This document shows positions 32,866 through 45,072 of a stretch of DNA of 64,000 bases, in pieces. This DNA comes from Heliocidaris erythrogramma. Lineage: Eukaryota > Echinodermata > Echinoidea > Camarodonta > Echinometridae. A program made the position numbers and the translations under genes. The notes beneath the pieces were generated by a model. That model ran no database searches, was not told where the DNA came from, and saw only the letters and a list, made by a program, of their open reading frames with translations. Position 1 is the first letter of the stretch; every line of letters begins with the position of its first letter. The stretch is taken from assembly GCA_025617745.1 (NCBI GenBank), contig CM046869.1:7216244-7280243 (forward strand), given 5' to 3'.

Positions 32866-33994
32866 AAGCGCACTAGACTCACAATGACCTTGAAATGAGT
32901 GAAAAGTCGTAGACAGATCACTCCAAACATAAATGAAGTTATTGACAATATACGTAGCACAATGGAGGAGAAATGGGGTATACAATAACATCATGGACAA
33001 CAGAAATCAAACAATAGATTCGACCTTCACCTTAAAATAGCTGCTTTATCGAATTCAATCATGTACATGTCCATCAAACATGGTCTCCTCCGATCATTTA
33101 TGAGATAATTTTTTGAATTTATACCCCGAACCAGCAATTGAATGTTTTCTTTCAGTAAAAAAAGAATGAATAAAAAAACTGAAAACAGGTGCTTTGTGCT
33201 GATGATACTGTCTAAATGAAGCATTGTCTTTTTATAAACGAGACCCTTTTTCATAAAACTTTACCTTGAAAGTGTTTTAGAGATATTTTTTTCATAAAGG
33301 TCCGATATATTTAGTAAATGTTTAGGCCTACTGGGATCACATCTAAAAAGCAATGACTTGCAGGCTATACGCCCATGGAGTTTTATTTTGCATTCTGCTA
33401 GATACGAACTTCATTTTGTGTATAAACTTTTAGGAAATATTGTTCACTTATTCTGTGTTAATCTTCTCATAATGTATAGTTACGTTTATGTATTATAAAA
33501 CAAATAATTGCACAAGGTTTTTTTTTGCGAATTCCAACCCCCTCCCTACTAACCAAGTTTTGTATGGCTGGTCAAAAGTGACAAGTTTACACCCCTCTAC
33601 TATGTCTACCATTCGCTTTGTGCACCCCTTCATGCACCCCTTCGGGCACCGATTATTCCCCTATATAAACGTTTGGTGGTCACATAGGGGAACAAAGACC
33701 ACTTAAATAGTGACCGCGATATCGAGAAGGAGAAAGTGGTGGAAGTATTATTTTCTTCAAGTCGGAAATAAACCGCTAAGCGAGGGGCCTCAAGGCAAAG
33801 CTCTATCCCCTTTTTGACTCTTCGTTAAGGTAAACAATACCACAGCGGTATTCGGCAGCACTTAAACACACTTAAGTCAATGATGAAAAATATGTTATGG
33901 CTTTCTATTTAGGGTAAAACAGACTTATATGTTGAGTGTTAATCTATTTTTGGGGTAAAAACCTTATTTTTCTTCGCATTAAAAAAAAAACTGT
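32866..33994. other. Unassigned AT-rich region
   Basis: No gene recognised. TGCACCCCTTCATGCACCCC at about 33620 is a small direct repeat. Confidence 0.4.
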
Positions 33995-33995
33995 T

Positions 33996-34069
33996 TTATT
34001 TATTTGTTTGTTTGTTTGTTTGTTTTTTTTGTGTGTGTTTTTTTTTTTTTTTTTTTGGGGGGGGGGGGG
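33996..34069. repeat. (TTTG)n, poly-T and poly-G compound tract
   Basis: TTTGTTTGTTTG, then GTGTGTG, an 18-nt T run and a 13-nt G run in direct succession. Confidence 0.95.
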
Positions 34070-34164
34070 CAGAGGCATTATTCCGAAATCAATACGTATA
34101 GGCTGTTTAATACAGGAAAAAATGTGAAGAAACGTGTTGCGTCAGGTACTGAATTGAAAGAAGA

Positions 34165-35490
34165 GGGTGTATGTATATAATTATGGGTACCAAAATTCAA
34201 CTTGGTAAGATACTCACCATTCAAAGACGGGCCATAAGAAATATTAATAACGCTGGATTTTTCTCTCATACTAGCCAATTGTGTTTTTAAGAATAAGCTC
34301 TTACGAATCTCAGATATTTATGTGTACAACTTAGGGATATTCATTCTAGTATCAGTTATATATAAATGAATTACCTGCGATCATTTCTGCACTGTTTGTA
34401 AAAAAAAAAAAAACGCTATCCACCCATACCCCACACGTCAAAGTCAAACTCTTTCCATTTGCCACGAACTCGAACAATATTTGCAAAGAAAACTGTTACA
34501 TTTTCAGGTCCAATGAACTCCCAACTGAAATTACTGATTCCACCTCATTGTTTATATATAAACGGAAATTAAAACTTCTTCTCCTAAATGGTTATGCCAT
34601 ACAGGCAGAAGCCGACATGTAGTGCTGTCAAAAGAATCTTTTTAATAGTCCATTTTCCATTTTCGTATACAGTTTATTATGATTGTATGCCTTTTCTCCG
34701 AGTGGCAGCGGACGGGCCAGTTCACTCGCCTGCAGTGAGTTGCTGCGCCTCAGTAGCCATTGTTCTGACTTCTTGGGTGCAGTCGCTGGGTGCTGGGAGA
34801 TGGCTCTTTTTCTGCATATTGATAAAAATGTTCTATTTATTTATACTGAAATGCTGACATCATAATCCCGTTTCATTGGTGCATACGTGGTTGCTGTTTT
34901 ATATGTCTTTTCTTATGTAGTGCATTGCGTTAAGCCATCGGTAAAAATGAGAATAATGCTATAAAAGCATATCAGCACTTCGGTTATGTGCTTCAGGAAT
35001 TGCCACGGCGTACAGGAAATTCTTGTGTACCCTAAAAATGTGAATTGTTATATTATTGCTGTAATGAAAGTGACTAAAACTATCCAATACTATTTCTTTG
35101 AATGCGATTTTGATTACTGCGACACAATAATTTTATTTATATACTCATATTGCTGTATCATGCATTGCTCGTTCCCACTATTTTTAAAGACTATTACAAA
35201 ATAATCTTATTACTCCTTGGAGCTTATAACTCACAAGCGTAGCTTTCTCCTTATAGGCTCCTCAATATTTCACTTTTATTCTTGCCCAGTCTTTGCAATT
35301 AATATTGCATGAAAACGTATAGATATAAGGCACTCATCTTCGTTTATTTTCTCTGACAATATATTTCATGTTTGTTTGTACGAATTATCTTGTTTGTTCC
35401 AATTATATTGTTTGTACAATTAATACTGTAAAAACACATTGTAAATGTGAAATATGAAACAATAAACTGAAACTGAAACTGAAACTGAAT
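34165..35490 (+). pseudogene. Decayed non-LTR retrotransposon: reverse-transcriptase C-terminus and 3' UTR
   Basis: From about 34170 the frames read YNYGYQNST, then (after a frameshift) LGKILTIQRRAIRNINNAGF, the usual 'lqkraiR.I' segment near the end of CR1/Jockey-like ORF2. At 34506-34622 an open frame gives SNELPTEITDSTSLFIYKRK and then LKLLLLNG before a TAG at 34620-34622, matching the 'LP..I..S.sl..FK.kLK.yLl' C-terminus of these elements. A long AT-rich 3' UTR follows, closing with AATAAACTGAAACTGAAAC (tail (ACTGAA)n at 35461-35490). Frameshifts and stops make it a dead, 5'-truncated copy. Confidence 0.7.
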
Positions 35491-36045
35491 ATATTTATAT
35501 ATTTACATGATTTGTATATTTAAATATCTATCTATATATATATACATATAATATAAATACGAGTCAAATATCAAACAATATTGAAAAAAAACCATATCAA
35601 TAGAAATTAAATCATCTACGGTAATTTCAGATATGGTAGCGATAATGAAAATTTCATCAAGAAAGGGAGCAATAATAGTAACAGCGATGAATGTATAGGG
35701 TAGAATGCATGTTCATATAACTTCATATTATTATTCATGAATTACTATTGGTGCAGTACATACGTAGGCATAATCATGATGCCGGGGGAGCGGGCTCGGG
35801 GCTATAGCCCCCGAGAATTTCAAAAATACCAGTATTCGGGCTACCGGCATCTCACATTCGGGCAGCAACTGAGGCGTCCGAAGAAGTTCTATTTGGGCAG
35901 CAAGGTTGTGATTATTGTATCTTCTCTAGAGTATTTGATGATGAAATAACATTTTACCATTTTAGTTGTTTTTTTCTCTTTTCGATGTTTTGAAGTGAAA
36001 TGCGAACGGAACGAGGAAATGGGGTTATAGACATGATAAAAGTAA
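35491..36045. other. Unassigned spacer with a G-rich repeat fragment
   Basis: At 35780-35880, GCCGGGGGAGCGGGCTCGGG and GCTATAGCCCCCGAGAATTT are partly complementary and resemble the G-rich repeat style at 17.7 kb. The rest is AT-rich. Confidence 0.45.
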
Positions 36046-36049
36046 ATTT

Positions 36050-36262
36050 GAAGGGAGAGAGAGAGGGGGAGAAGAGGGAAGTGAGAAGCGGGTGATAGAT
36101 AGAGAAATAACGAAAAGAGGGGGAGGAGAGAGAAGAAAATAATGAAGAGATGGGCAGAGAGAGATATAGATAGAGAGACAGACAGACAGACAGACAGAGA
36201 CAGAGAGAGAAATAGATAGAGAGAGATAGAGATAGATAGATAGAGAGAGGGAGACAGAGATT
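36050..36262. repeat. Purine-rich (GA)n/(GATA)n/(GACA)n tract
   Basis: GAGAGA, GATAGA and a clear (GACA)n block at 36175-36199. The minus-strand open frames are CT-repeat translations. Confidence 0.95.
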
Positions 36263-36396
36263 GAGGCAGAGAATTGAAGATAAAGACCACTGAAGTACAT
36301 CAAGAAAGGCAAACTTTCATCACGTGTGGACTGGGCAAACACCAACATTAGTTCTGTCATGGTTTATGTTGGTTTAAGCATGGTTTTCGCCCTCGA

Positions 36397-37230
36397 GATA
36401 TGAGGTGGTGGTTGAGGCGGTGAACGAGGGGAATGAGGTCACAAGACGTGCCAAGTTGACAGAATAACACATAACGACACCAAGAGAAACTCCTGTACGT
36501 TTTAAACTCGAAATCAGTGGCGGACTCAGGATGTTTAAGCAAGGGGAAGGGATCAAAATTTTGAGGAAAAAATGAGAATGTCGACTAGTATCCCGACATA
36601 ATTTATTCACCCAATTTCTGTTTATTTTGTATTTCAAATTTCACATTACACTTTGTTGGTTATGTTTACAAGAAATGATAATAATTATAATACAAATGTA
36701 TTTTAAATAAATGTAAGTACATAAAACATAATATGTTAATCGGTTTGCTTGTATTTAATTGTAAATGAAGGACTAAGTTAAATTGGAAGTGAAGACATGA
36801 AGGAGCTCACGACGTAAAAGATATGAGGTGGTGGTTGAGGCGGTGAACGAGGGGAATGAGGTCACAAGACGTGCCAAGTTGACAGAATAACACATAACGA
36901 CACCAAGAGAAACTCCTGTACGTTTTAAACTCGAAATCAGTGGCGGACTCAGGATGTTTAAGCAAGGGGAAGGGATCGAAACTTTTGAGGAAAAAATGAG
37001 AATGTCGACTAGTATCCCGACATAATTTATTCACCCAATTTCTCTTTATTTTGTGTTTCAAATTTCACATTACATGTTTACAAGAAATGATAATAATTAT
37101 AATACAAATGTATTTTAAATAAATGTAAGTACATAAAACATAATATGTTAATCGGTTTGCTTATATGTACTTGTAAATGAAGGACTAACTTAAATTGGAT
37201 GTGAAGACATGAAGGAGCTCACGACGTAAA
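36397..37230. repeat. Near-identical tandem duplication, units of 423 and 411 bp
   Basis: Unit 1 (36397-36819) and unit 2 (36820-37230) both begin GATATGAGGTGGTGGTTGAG and end GGAGCTCACGACGTAAA. They differ by a few substitutions and a 12-bp deletion in unit 2 near 37073. Open frames on the minus strand (61 and 84 codons) are duplicated with the unit but have no recognised domain. Confidence 0.92.
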
Positions 37231-38280
37231 CGCACAACATGTTGGTTGCAGGTTAACTAATTTTTTTGACATGGGCGTGAAAATAGTCGGATAGTTTAAA
37301 AGATATTCAACTACGAATGTAAGAAAAATATCCTTTTTCAATTCCCTTCAATTCAGTAATAGTCTATTTGTATGCGCAATTCATGTACAATACATTTCAC
37401 ATGCAGGGCAGCAGGGCTGAATATTTCATGTTTACACAAATAGTTGGCATAACAAATATAAAAAACCCGAATATCATTATATATATTGACACTTATTAAA
37501 AGACATGTTGAAAATGGTAAAATGACAGCAATAATATACATTTACAGTAATAAAAACACAGCTGCAGTTATTATTATGAAATTATATTGCATGCAGCACT
37601 GTTTTATAGAGAAAAAAGGAGAAGACTGTATCCTTGAAAGGATAATGATCAATGTTTAATAAATGAAAACTTGATGTTCATTTTTTCAATATTCACTTCG
37701 CATGGCAGAACGGAAATTAAAAATCACAGATGTGATCATAAATAGAGGAGTCGTTTAAAAGAAATTCAATGCCATGCTCAAAACCCATCTAATATTGCTG
37801 TCCACCAGACTGCTCTTTTCAACTTGTATTTCGAAAACTTGATTTTCTTACTTTTGTGATACAAGAGCGAAAAAAGGGCAAACCTGCCATAAATTCAAAT
37901 GTCTTTATTAAAACACTTTCTTGGTTATCTTGCCGTAAGTCAATTGTCAATTTGAAAATTGTTGAGCCACACGTAGAGAAAGACAGAATATATTTAGCAT
38001 AATTTGTTTGTTTCTTTCTTTATGTTTTTTTTAGGAGGATGGGGGATATAAAGGTGAAGCTTTAGAGCAGTATCAAACATTTCCATGATCCCTTCCAAAT
38101 ATACTCCAAAAACGGAGTATGAGACAGATAGTGCAATAAATTACAGTGTATTTCATCTCTTGTTTTACATGTAATACTAGATTCCACTAGATCGGGGGAC
38201 GTGGCTCTCCATGTAATAGGGTCACTAATGAATAGGTGAACTAGTTTGTGACTGTCATCTGAGATTTACTTTTCTTTCAT
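37231..38280. other. Unassigned AT-rich region
   Basis: No gene or dispersed repeat recognised. Confidence 0.5.
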
Positions 38281-38289
38281 TCATTGGAC

Positions 38290-38702
38290 TTGAATGGAAT
38301 AGAGGGAGGAGAAGGGGAGGAGAAGGGAAGGCACAGGGGAGACAAGGTAGATGGTGAAGAGGGAAATAAAGAGAGTGGAAGAGGGAGGAGGAGGAGGAGG
38401 AGGAGAGAGAGAGAGAGAGAGAGAGAGGGAGTATGAGACAGAAAGAGATAGGGAGAGAGGGGGTGAGGGAGGGTGTGAGAAAGACAGAGAGAGAGAGAGA
38501 GAGGGAGAGAGAGAGGGGAAGTATGAGACAGAAAGAGATAGGGAGAGAGGTGGATGAGGGAGGGTGTGAGAAAGAGGGAGAGAGAGAGAATACGTGATAG
38601 AAAGAGAGAGGGGGGATGAGGGAGGGAGGGAGTGAGAAAGACAGAGAGAGAGAGATATATATATATATAGAGAGAGAGAGAGCGGTTGGGGGGGGGGGGG
38701 TA
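38290..38702. repeat. Long (GA)n-rich purine array ending in poly-G
   Basis: Over 400 bp of nearly pure purine on the + strand. A higher-order unit is repeated: AGTATGAGACAGAAAGAGAT followed by AGGGAGAGAGG (about 38429 and 38519), with GAGGGAGGGTGTGAGAAAGA (about 38465 and 38556). A short (TA)n occurs at 38656-38668 and a G run closes it at about 38689-38700. Confidence 0.95.
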
Positions 38703-38937
38703 AGGGGCAATGGGATGAACAGGAGCTGAAATAGAAATAACTACAATACAAGGAAGATAAAAAAAGTAGATTACGAACAACTTAAAGAGTGAGAGAAAGA
38801 TAATAATCATAATATAGCTGGAAGTAACAAAAGTATGAAAAGAATGAGAGCGAAAGAAAAAGTGTTTATGTAGCAGATGTAAAGTAGAAAATAGATAACA
38901 AGTAGAAGGTAAAATAACAGATTGAGAAAAAATAAGC
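38703..38937. other. Purine-biased spacer
   Basis: AT-rich, purine-biased, no feature recognised. Confidence 0.4.
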
Positions 38938-38967
38938 GGGAAAGAGAGAGAGGGAGAAAGAAAGAGA

Positions 38968-39012
<45 letters not shown>

Positions 39013-39030
39013 GGGGGGAGGGAGGGAGCG
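38938..39030. repeat. (GA)n then poly-G tract
   Basis: GAGAGAG blocks to 39002 followed by a G run (about 39002-39018) and GGGAGGGAGG. Confidence 0.95.
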
Positions 39031-39333
39031 ACTATAAAAGCAAATGTAGAACAGATTATAGTCATGAGTTTAAAATGGAAATCTGGTTCAGTCGCAAATC
39101 GAATTAAGTTGTAACGAAAGATTTGAATGGATGCGGCCTCCTAACAAAATGACTGTTCCATCGAGGAAAGAAATTGTTGGAAAACACAAAGTAAGAACAC
39201 AAGAACGTCTGTCGAATAGTATGTTGTCTTTCGTTCTAAGCCTCTATTTCTTACTCTTTACTCTCCGAAAACAAATTACTTTCATTAATTATTTATTACA
39301 CCTTTTGCCTTTCAATCATGCACTTTCCTGTAC

Positions 39334-39987
39334 TTAAAGGACAATTAACCCCACGTGATATTCTAGATGCACCTATTGTCTGCTACGTCTTTCCATGGAG
39401 GCTGCCATTTTGTGCATGACACGGATCATTAGGTACCATATGCATTGATAATAGCCTACCTTTACAACAGATACGTCGCTTTGTTCTGATTGTATTACGA
39501 TTGTTATTGGCCATGGGCCTAGATAATTGACGACCCATGAGTTCTAATAGCCATCCTGTAAAGCAGATTCCTCGCTTTGTTTTGGTATTGTTACGATTGT
39601 CTCCGTCCTTGACGTCAATTCTCCGTCCTTGACGTATATTTTTTATGAAGTATATTTTTTATGAACAAATTAAGACCTTTTAAAAAATATATAAAACTAA
39701 ACTTACATTTCAGAATATGTGACTTTATCTAATATATATTTGTCCTCTAAAAATCAATTACAAGTTAACGATGAAGGAAATTTTACTTGGGATGAAAAAT
39801 ATGTTCGTGTACACATAAAGTAATGGCAGCCCCCTTATTATTGCTAGCAGACGATAACTTGGCTGGAAAATAGTGATTTATATCTATATCCTGTGTTTTT
39901 ACATGAAATTGCATGTATCAAATAAGAGGCATATACTACACCATTCAAAATAAGCTAATTCATACGCTGAGGTTAATTTCCCTTTAA
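39334..39987 (+). mobile_element. 654-bp TTAA-bounded MITE (family M2), copy 1
   Basis: TTAA at both edges (39334-39337 and 39984-39987). Terminal inverted repeat TTAAAGGACAATTAACCCCA against TTAAAGGGAAATTAACCTCA (4 mismatches in 20). Inside, CTCCGTCCTTGACGT and TATATTTTTTATGAA are each duplicated in tandem (39600-39664). No coding frame. Its reverse complement is present without any difference that I could find at 42883-43536. Confidence 0.9.
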
Positions 39988-41195
39988 GAATGAATGCTTT
40001 AACATACCTACATTTTCCGTTTTCAATAATGCCCCTTCCATATCTGCTCTGCTTTGCTTAGTAAAACTTAACTCGCGCGCGTGTGTTATTTTTTTTCTCA
40101 CCGGCAGATGTGGGGTTGTACCTTCGTCCTATTCCAAATAAATAAACCTCAAAGTCAGTCAAAAGAGCCTTCATTCCTTTCTTCCCCTCTCCCCCATTTT
40201 TTCCCCTTTCATCTTCTCCTCCGGTTTTTTTGTTTTGTTTTAAGGAGGGGTTGGGAACCAATTAGTAAGATGAATTGGACGCAGAATCCGGGCGCTGAGT
40301 GCGGTGATCGCATGGGATGTCATCACTCGCAAACCCTTATTAAACCCATTCATAATGCCCAGCAAAACATATGAGCGGCGCACTGGGGCTTTACCCCTCG
40401 ACTCAACTCTCCGCACCCCTCCTATTACCCCTCTCCCAGTTCGCGCAATCCTTAACCGCTGTATATTTCGAGCGCTCTGTGATGTTTGATGTATGGTGAG
40501 CAGTCATTATTACCCCACCCTTTCTCCTTTTTAGTAATATTTTTCCCGTGGCATGACCAGACAATTCTCATGTGGTTTTGTGGTAACGAATGTCCCAACC
40601 ATGTTTTTTTTTAGATGTTGTGCTGCATATCATAGACCAAAACTGGCACAAAAAAACAAACAAACAACAGCAATGAGTAGGAGTTAGTATTTCATTTCAA
40701 TTGTTCAGATTGTTCACGGAGACACCAACATGGGATAAAAAGATAAATATATCTATGTCGGTTAATTGGTACACGCACTAATGTTTCCAATGACAGTTAT
40801 AGTTTAATTGTTATTAACACTTCATACTTTGTAAATACTTTTGGTTTTAACACCCCTCATGCTCTCTTACCATTCTTTACCCCTCAATAGTTATGGTAAT
40901 TTCAAGTTAAAATCAAAATAGCGGAATTGAACTTTAATTTGTTTCAATGCTTAAAATATAGTAAATATGGAAAGTTTCTAGCAAAGTAGTTTAGTGTCTT
41001 AAAAGTGACCTCTAGTTTTCTTTGTTTTTAACATCTGACTGGTAACGCAACTGAAAAGAAAAAAAACTTTGTGTCAAAGTCCAAATACCTTTTAAGCTAA
41101 ATGATACATTTCATTGATTTAGCAAATGTGAATGGCGAGAGAATTTCCAAAAACGGAAAAGGTTATTCATCCTCATACAAATCATCCATTTGTCA

Positions 41196-41233
<38 letters not shown>

Positions 41234-42540
41234 GAGTGAGAGAGCAACCTCATTTTATCCCTCCCTCCATGCTCCATTATGATGACTCATTCTCAACTGC
41301 GACTTCTATTTTAAGGGGACGATTTTTTTTCGTTACTTAGAGTTAAAATGTTTTGTTTGTTTGTTTATTTGATTGAATTCATTTCTGCGTTCAATAGCAT
41401 GATACAAAATAATATAATATTACATAAAAAGTATATAAACACATTTTCAGACATTAATGTACTTCTAAATACAAAGAAAATATGTATATGGGAAATTAAT
41501 ATTTTACAATTATCAGTATTTGTGAACGCAGGAGATCGTCATCGTGAACAGTTAGAGATAGGACAAGAGAAGAGATTGAGTATCGGTCCTCATAAAAATG
41601 TCGGGCTGGTGGCATAGCAGACATGTTTTTAAGAGAAGAACTAGGGCATAATGAGGTACCGATCAAATCAAAACCAATCGCGGCAATACCCCTATTGATG
41701 GGTGACATATTAGCTCGCCTGCTCACTTCAAAGTCAATCCTGCCAACATTTCAGAGCAATGAAGCCAGAAGCTTTAAAAACCAAAAGCTCCGGCATGTTA
41801 AACCAGCACCACACTCATTTCTACCGCCAGACGACTTTCTTATGTATTATGGCATACAACACACTCCGCAGAGCGCGCGCGTGCGGGAGAGTAAAAATCT
41901 CCTTGTATGTATTTAAGCCCAAATGACAAGATCATGCAAGCCCCGGCGCGCGAACAAAAAGAAAACCTTCTAAACGTCTTCTCCCCATAAACGTCCTCGT
42001 GTCAAACTTTGCTATTAAATTTTATCACATTTTTAAAAATTAATACCCGTCGAATAAATTTATACTATCTCTTTGGACAATTTTCCACGATAGAACGGAT
42101 GGTATGCATGCGAACAACCTGTTAATAAGCATCCAAAACTCTTTGGAAAATGTAGGGTTTGAATAAGATGGAGTTAAGTCATCGGCACGTGAGTTGTATG
42201 AAAGAAAAACACGCCGCGGTGTTACGTGTGTGTTATACGTACGAGGTGCAGATGATTTCAACAAAAACTAGCAATTGCGGCATCGTCTTTTTAATTTTAA
42301 CATCCTCTTCGTTATGACTCCAACTTTAAACAGCTGAGGCTACCAACAAACCTGATCACAAGACACCATTAAAGAAGGAGACAGACCTTTGGCGACCGAT
42401 TGCCCTTGTTGAGCTGGTCATTCCTGGTCGTAGATCCCGTCAAAACAATCGAAAGTCGAGACGATTTCTTCCCAAACACCATTTTATTCGATGCTCGCGT
42501 GATCTGTCATAGCATTCAAGAAAGCCGACTGAAGTTGAGG
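39988..42540. other. Segment between inverted MITE copies, no gene recognised
   Basis: Mixed AT-rich sequence with a GA microsatellite at 41198-41246 and a GCGCGCGTGCGGG patch at 41875. The segment 41340-41480 (TTGTTTGTTTATTTGATTGAATTCATTTC) could be a minus-strand LINE tail, but this is weak. Short open frames have no recognised domains. Confidence 0.45.
41198..41246. repeat. (GA)n microsatellite
   Basis: AAAGAGAGAG with one GATAGA and one GTGAGA interruption. Confidence 0.9.
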
Positions 42541-42542
42541 GC

Positions 42543-42741
42543 CAAGGACAAAGAGAGAGGGAGTTCAAAAGAAGTTTGGAGGATTGATTGGGGGTGAGCG
42601 GGGTGGGGTTGGGTGGGATGGGGTGGGGTGCGAGATGGGGGAAGGTGGAAAAAAGAGGAATAACAGGTAGGAGATGAGGAGGGGGAAAAGGTATGAGGAA
42701 GAGAAATGTAAACAAATCTAGAGTAAGAAAAAGAAAGATAG

Positions 42742-42774
<33 letters not shown>

Positions 42775-44220
42775 GTCCTTCATCAGAGTTGGAAGATTGA
42801 ATGGATGAATCCATTGAGCGGAAGTGGGGTCCGAGATCGGGAAGATGAAAGAAGAACAAGAAGATAAATAACAACGAAGTTGTTAAAGGGAAATTAACCT
42901 CAGCGTATGAATTAGCTTATTTTGAATGGTGTAGTATATGCCTCTTATTTGATACATGCAATTTCATGTAAAAACACAGGATATAGATATAAATCACTAT
43001 TTTCCAGCCAAGTTATCGTCTGCTAGCAATAATAAGGGGGCTGCCATTACTTTATGTGTACACGAACATATTTTTCATCCCAAGTAAAATTTCCTTCATC
43101 GTTAACTTGTAATTGATTTTTAGAGGACAAATATATATTAGATAAAGTCACATATTCTGAAATGTAAGTTTAGTTTTATATATTTTTTAAAAGGTCTTAA
43201 TTTGTTCATAAAAAATATACTTCATAAAAAATATACGTCAAGGACGGAGAATTGACGTCAAGGACGGAGACAATCGTAACAATACCAAAACAAAGCGAGG
43301 AATCTGCTTTACAGGATGGCTATTAGAACTCATGGGTCGTCAATTATCTAGGCCCATGGCCAATAACAATCGTAATACAATCAGAACAAAGCGACGTATC
43401 TGTTGTAAAGGTAGGCTATTATCAATGCATATGGTACCTAATGATCCGTGTCATGCACAAAATGGCAGCCTCCATGGAAAGACGTAGCAGACAATAGGTG
43501 CATCTAGAATATCACGTGGGGTTAATTGTCCTTTAAGAGAAGAGAATAGAAGAGAGAGAGAGAGAGAGAGAGAGATAGAAGGACTTCAGTTTGGAGGAAT
43601 GATTGGACCATTTCGCAGAGCGGGGATGGGTTAGGGATGCGATATGGGAAGGTGGAAGACGAATAACAAGAGGATTAACAGGTAGGAGATGAGGTGAGGA
43701 AGAGGCACAACAAAGAGTCATCTACTAAGAAAATAGAAGAGATAGAGAGAGAAAGGAAAAAGAAGAGAATTACTCCATTACAGTTTGGAAGGTTGATTGG
43801 ACCGTTTGCTGAGCAATGCTGAGAGGGATGGGATGGGGTGTGAGATTAATGTGTAGGAAGAGAAGAAGAAGAAGATTAACAGGTAGGAGATAAGGAGAAG
43901 AAGATTGTATGCGAAGGAAAATAATTTAAGTAGAAATTAAAGAGAGAGAAAAAAAAGACTCAATGACATCATTAAAGTTTGGAGGATTGATAGTACTTTT
44001 TCGATGAGCGGGTGTGAGGTGACAGACTACCAGGAAAAGGAAAGAACAGGAAGAAGAATAAGAGGTTGGATGTTAAAACAGAGGGACAAGGAATTAAAAA
44101 ATAATAATTTAAAAACAAGTTTTTAAAAAGAGAAGAGAACTGATTTGACTTTTTTTTCGCTGAGTATGGGGTGCAATATTAGGAAGAGAAGAATAATAAC
44201 AGGTGGAAGACGAGGATGGG
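42543..44220. repeat. Degenerate tandem array of about 150-215-bp units, split by a MITE
   Basis: A purine-rich unit marked by GTTTGGAGGATTGATTGG, then GAGCGGGGxTGGGxTGxGAxATGxGGAAG and AACAGGTAGGAGATGAGGAxGA, recurs at about 42574, 42788, 43589, 43783 and 43977. A further fragment (TGAGTATGGGGTGCAATATT, AACAGGTGGAAGACGAGGA) lies at about 44160. After removing the inserted 654-bp MITE the spacing is about 150-215 bp. Each unit is followed by a GA-rich patch. No coding capacity. Confidence 0.7.
42883..43536 (-). mobile_element. 654-bp TTAA-bounded MITE (family M2), copy 2, inverted
   Basis: Exact reverse complement of 39334-39987: same length, and identical wherever I compared line by line. 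TTAA lies at 42883-42886 and 43533-43536. It sits inside the degenerate tandem array at 42.5-44.2 kb, so it inserted after that array formed. Confidence 0.92.
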
Positions 44221-44706
44221 AAGGAAAAGAGGTAATGAAAATATAAGAAGAAAACAAAAGATAGGAAAATGGAACAAACAAGAAAATTGGAGAAACGTCT
44301 ACTTTATTCTAGTAGTAAAGATGACCGCAAAACAAAACAATAAAATTAAGATTCAAAGACTGAAAGAAATTTGAAAGATGGAGAGAGGAGAGAGAAAGCA
44401 TAAGAGTAAGGGAGATATAGAGAAATATAAGAATGAATGATGAATTTAGGCCTAGGAGAGACAGACGATTTCATAAAAAGAAAAAAAATAGCGGGACAAT
44501 ACAGATCGAGTCAGCTTCCATCATTCTTCAGCGCGTAACTGGTGGCAGAAAGGTTTAGAGCCCGTTTGGAATGGAAGTGACGTTGTCATAGTAACCGGGT
44601 GACAAGAGAGCAATTTTTGTTTGTTGATTTACGGAGTATAGTGCTCACGAATTCTGAAATCACGAGCCCCAAAGGAAGCACAATATCATAAACTATCGCC
44701 CTATTT
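44221..44706. other. Unassigned purine-biased spacer
   Basis: No gene or dispersed repeat recognised. Confidence 0.4.
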
Positions 44707-45072
44707 TTAAAGAGAAGGTCGGGTTCTGGTAAAGGAGAAAAAAAATGATTGTGAGCTTTCTTATTCTTTTCATGTTAGTTTGGGAGGATATCGTAGTAGA
44801 AAATGTCCTCTGAAACACTGGCGCCTCTTCAAAGTTGAAGTGCACGTTTCGACCAAACATTCATGCTACATAATTTTGCAGTCCCATATACCCATTTCTG
44901 TGTGCAGTGCATGTGACTTCCAGCAAGACTGAGTCAATTTCAAATCGCTTTGATTCCAAAACCTCACAGTATACACCAATTCTTTTGCACTATATAATTT
45001 ATCATTCACAATTGCTTCCAGGCAGTTTATTTATCAATGTAAGCTCATGATCAGGACTCAGTTTTATTTTGA
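44707..45072 (-). mobile_element. TTAA element of family M1, inverted copy
   Basis: Outer end TTAAAGAGAAGGTCGGGTTC (44707) is the terminus seen at 5224. Read in reverse it shows the same body as 4834-5224: GAATAAGAAAGCTCACAATC, TATGGGACTGCA, AGTCACATGCACTGCA, then TGAGTCCTGATCATGAGCTT. The inner terminus near 45072 has lost its TTAA. Boundaries on that side are approximate. Confidence 0.75.

Noticed and set aside
36397-37230. CRISPR-like or functional direct repeat array
   Set aside because: Only two long units, no spacers, and animal genomic context; it is a plain tandem duplication.
38277-39065. 262-codon minus-strand open frame
   Set aside because: It is a translation of GA/CT dinucleotide repeats (LSLSLS) on both sides of an AT-rich spacer. 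No real protein features.
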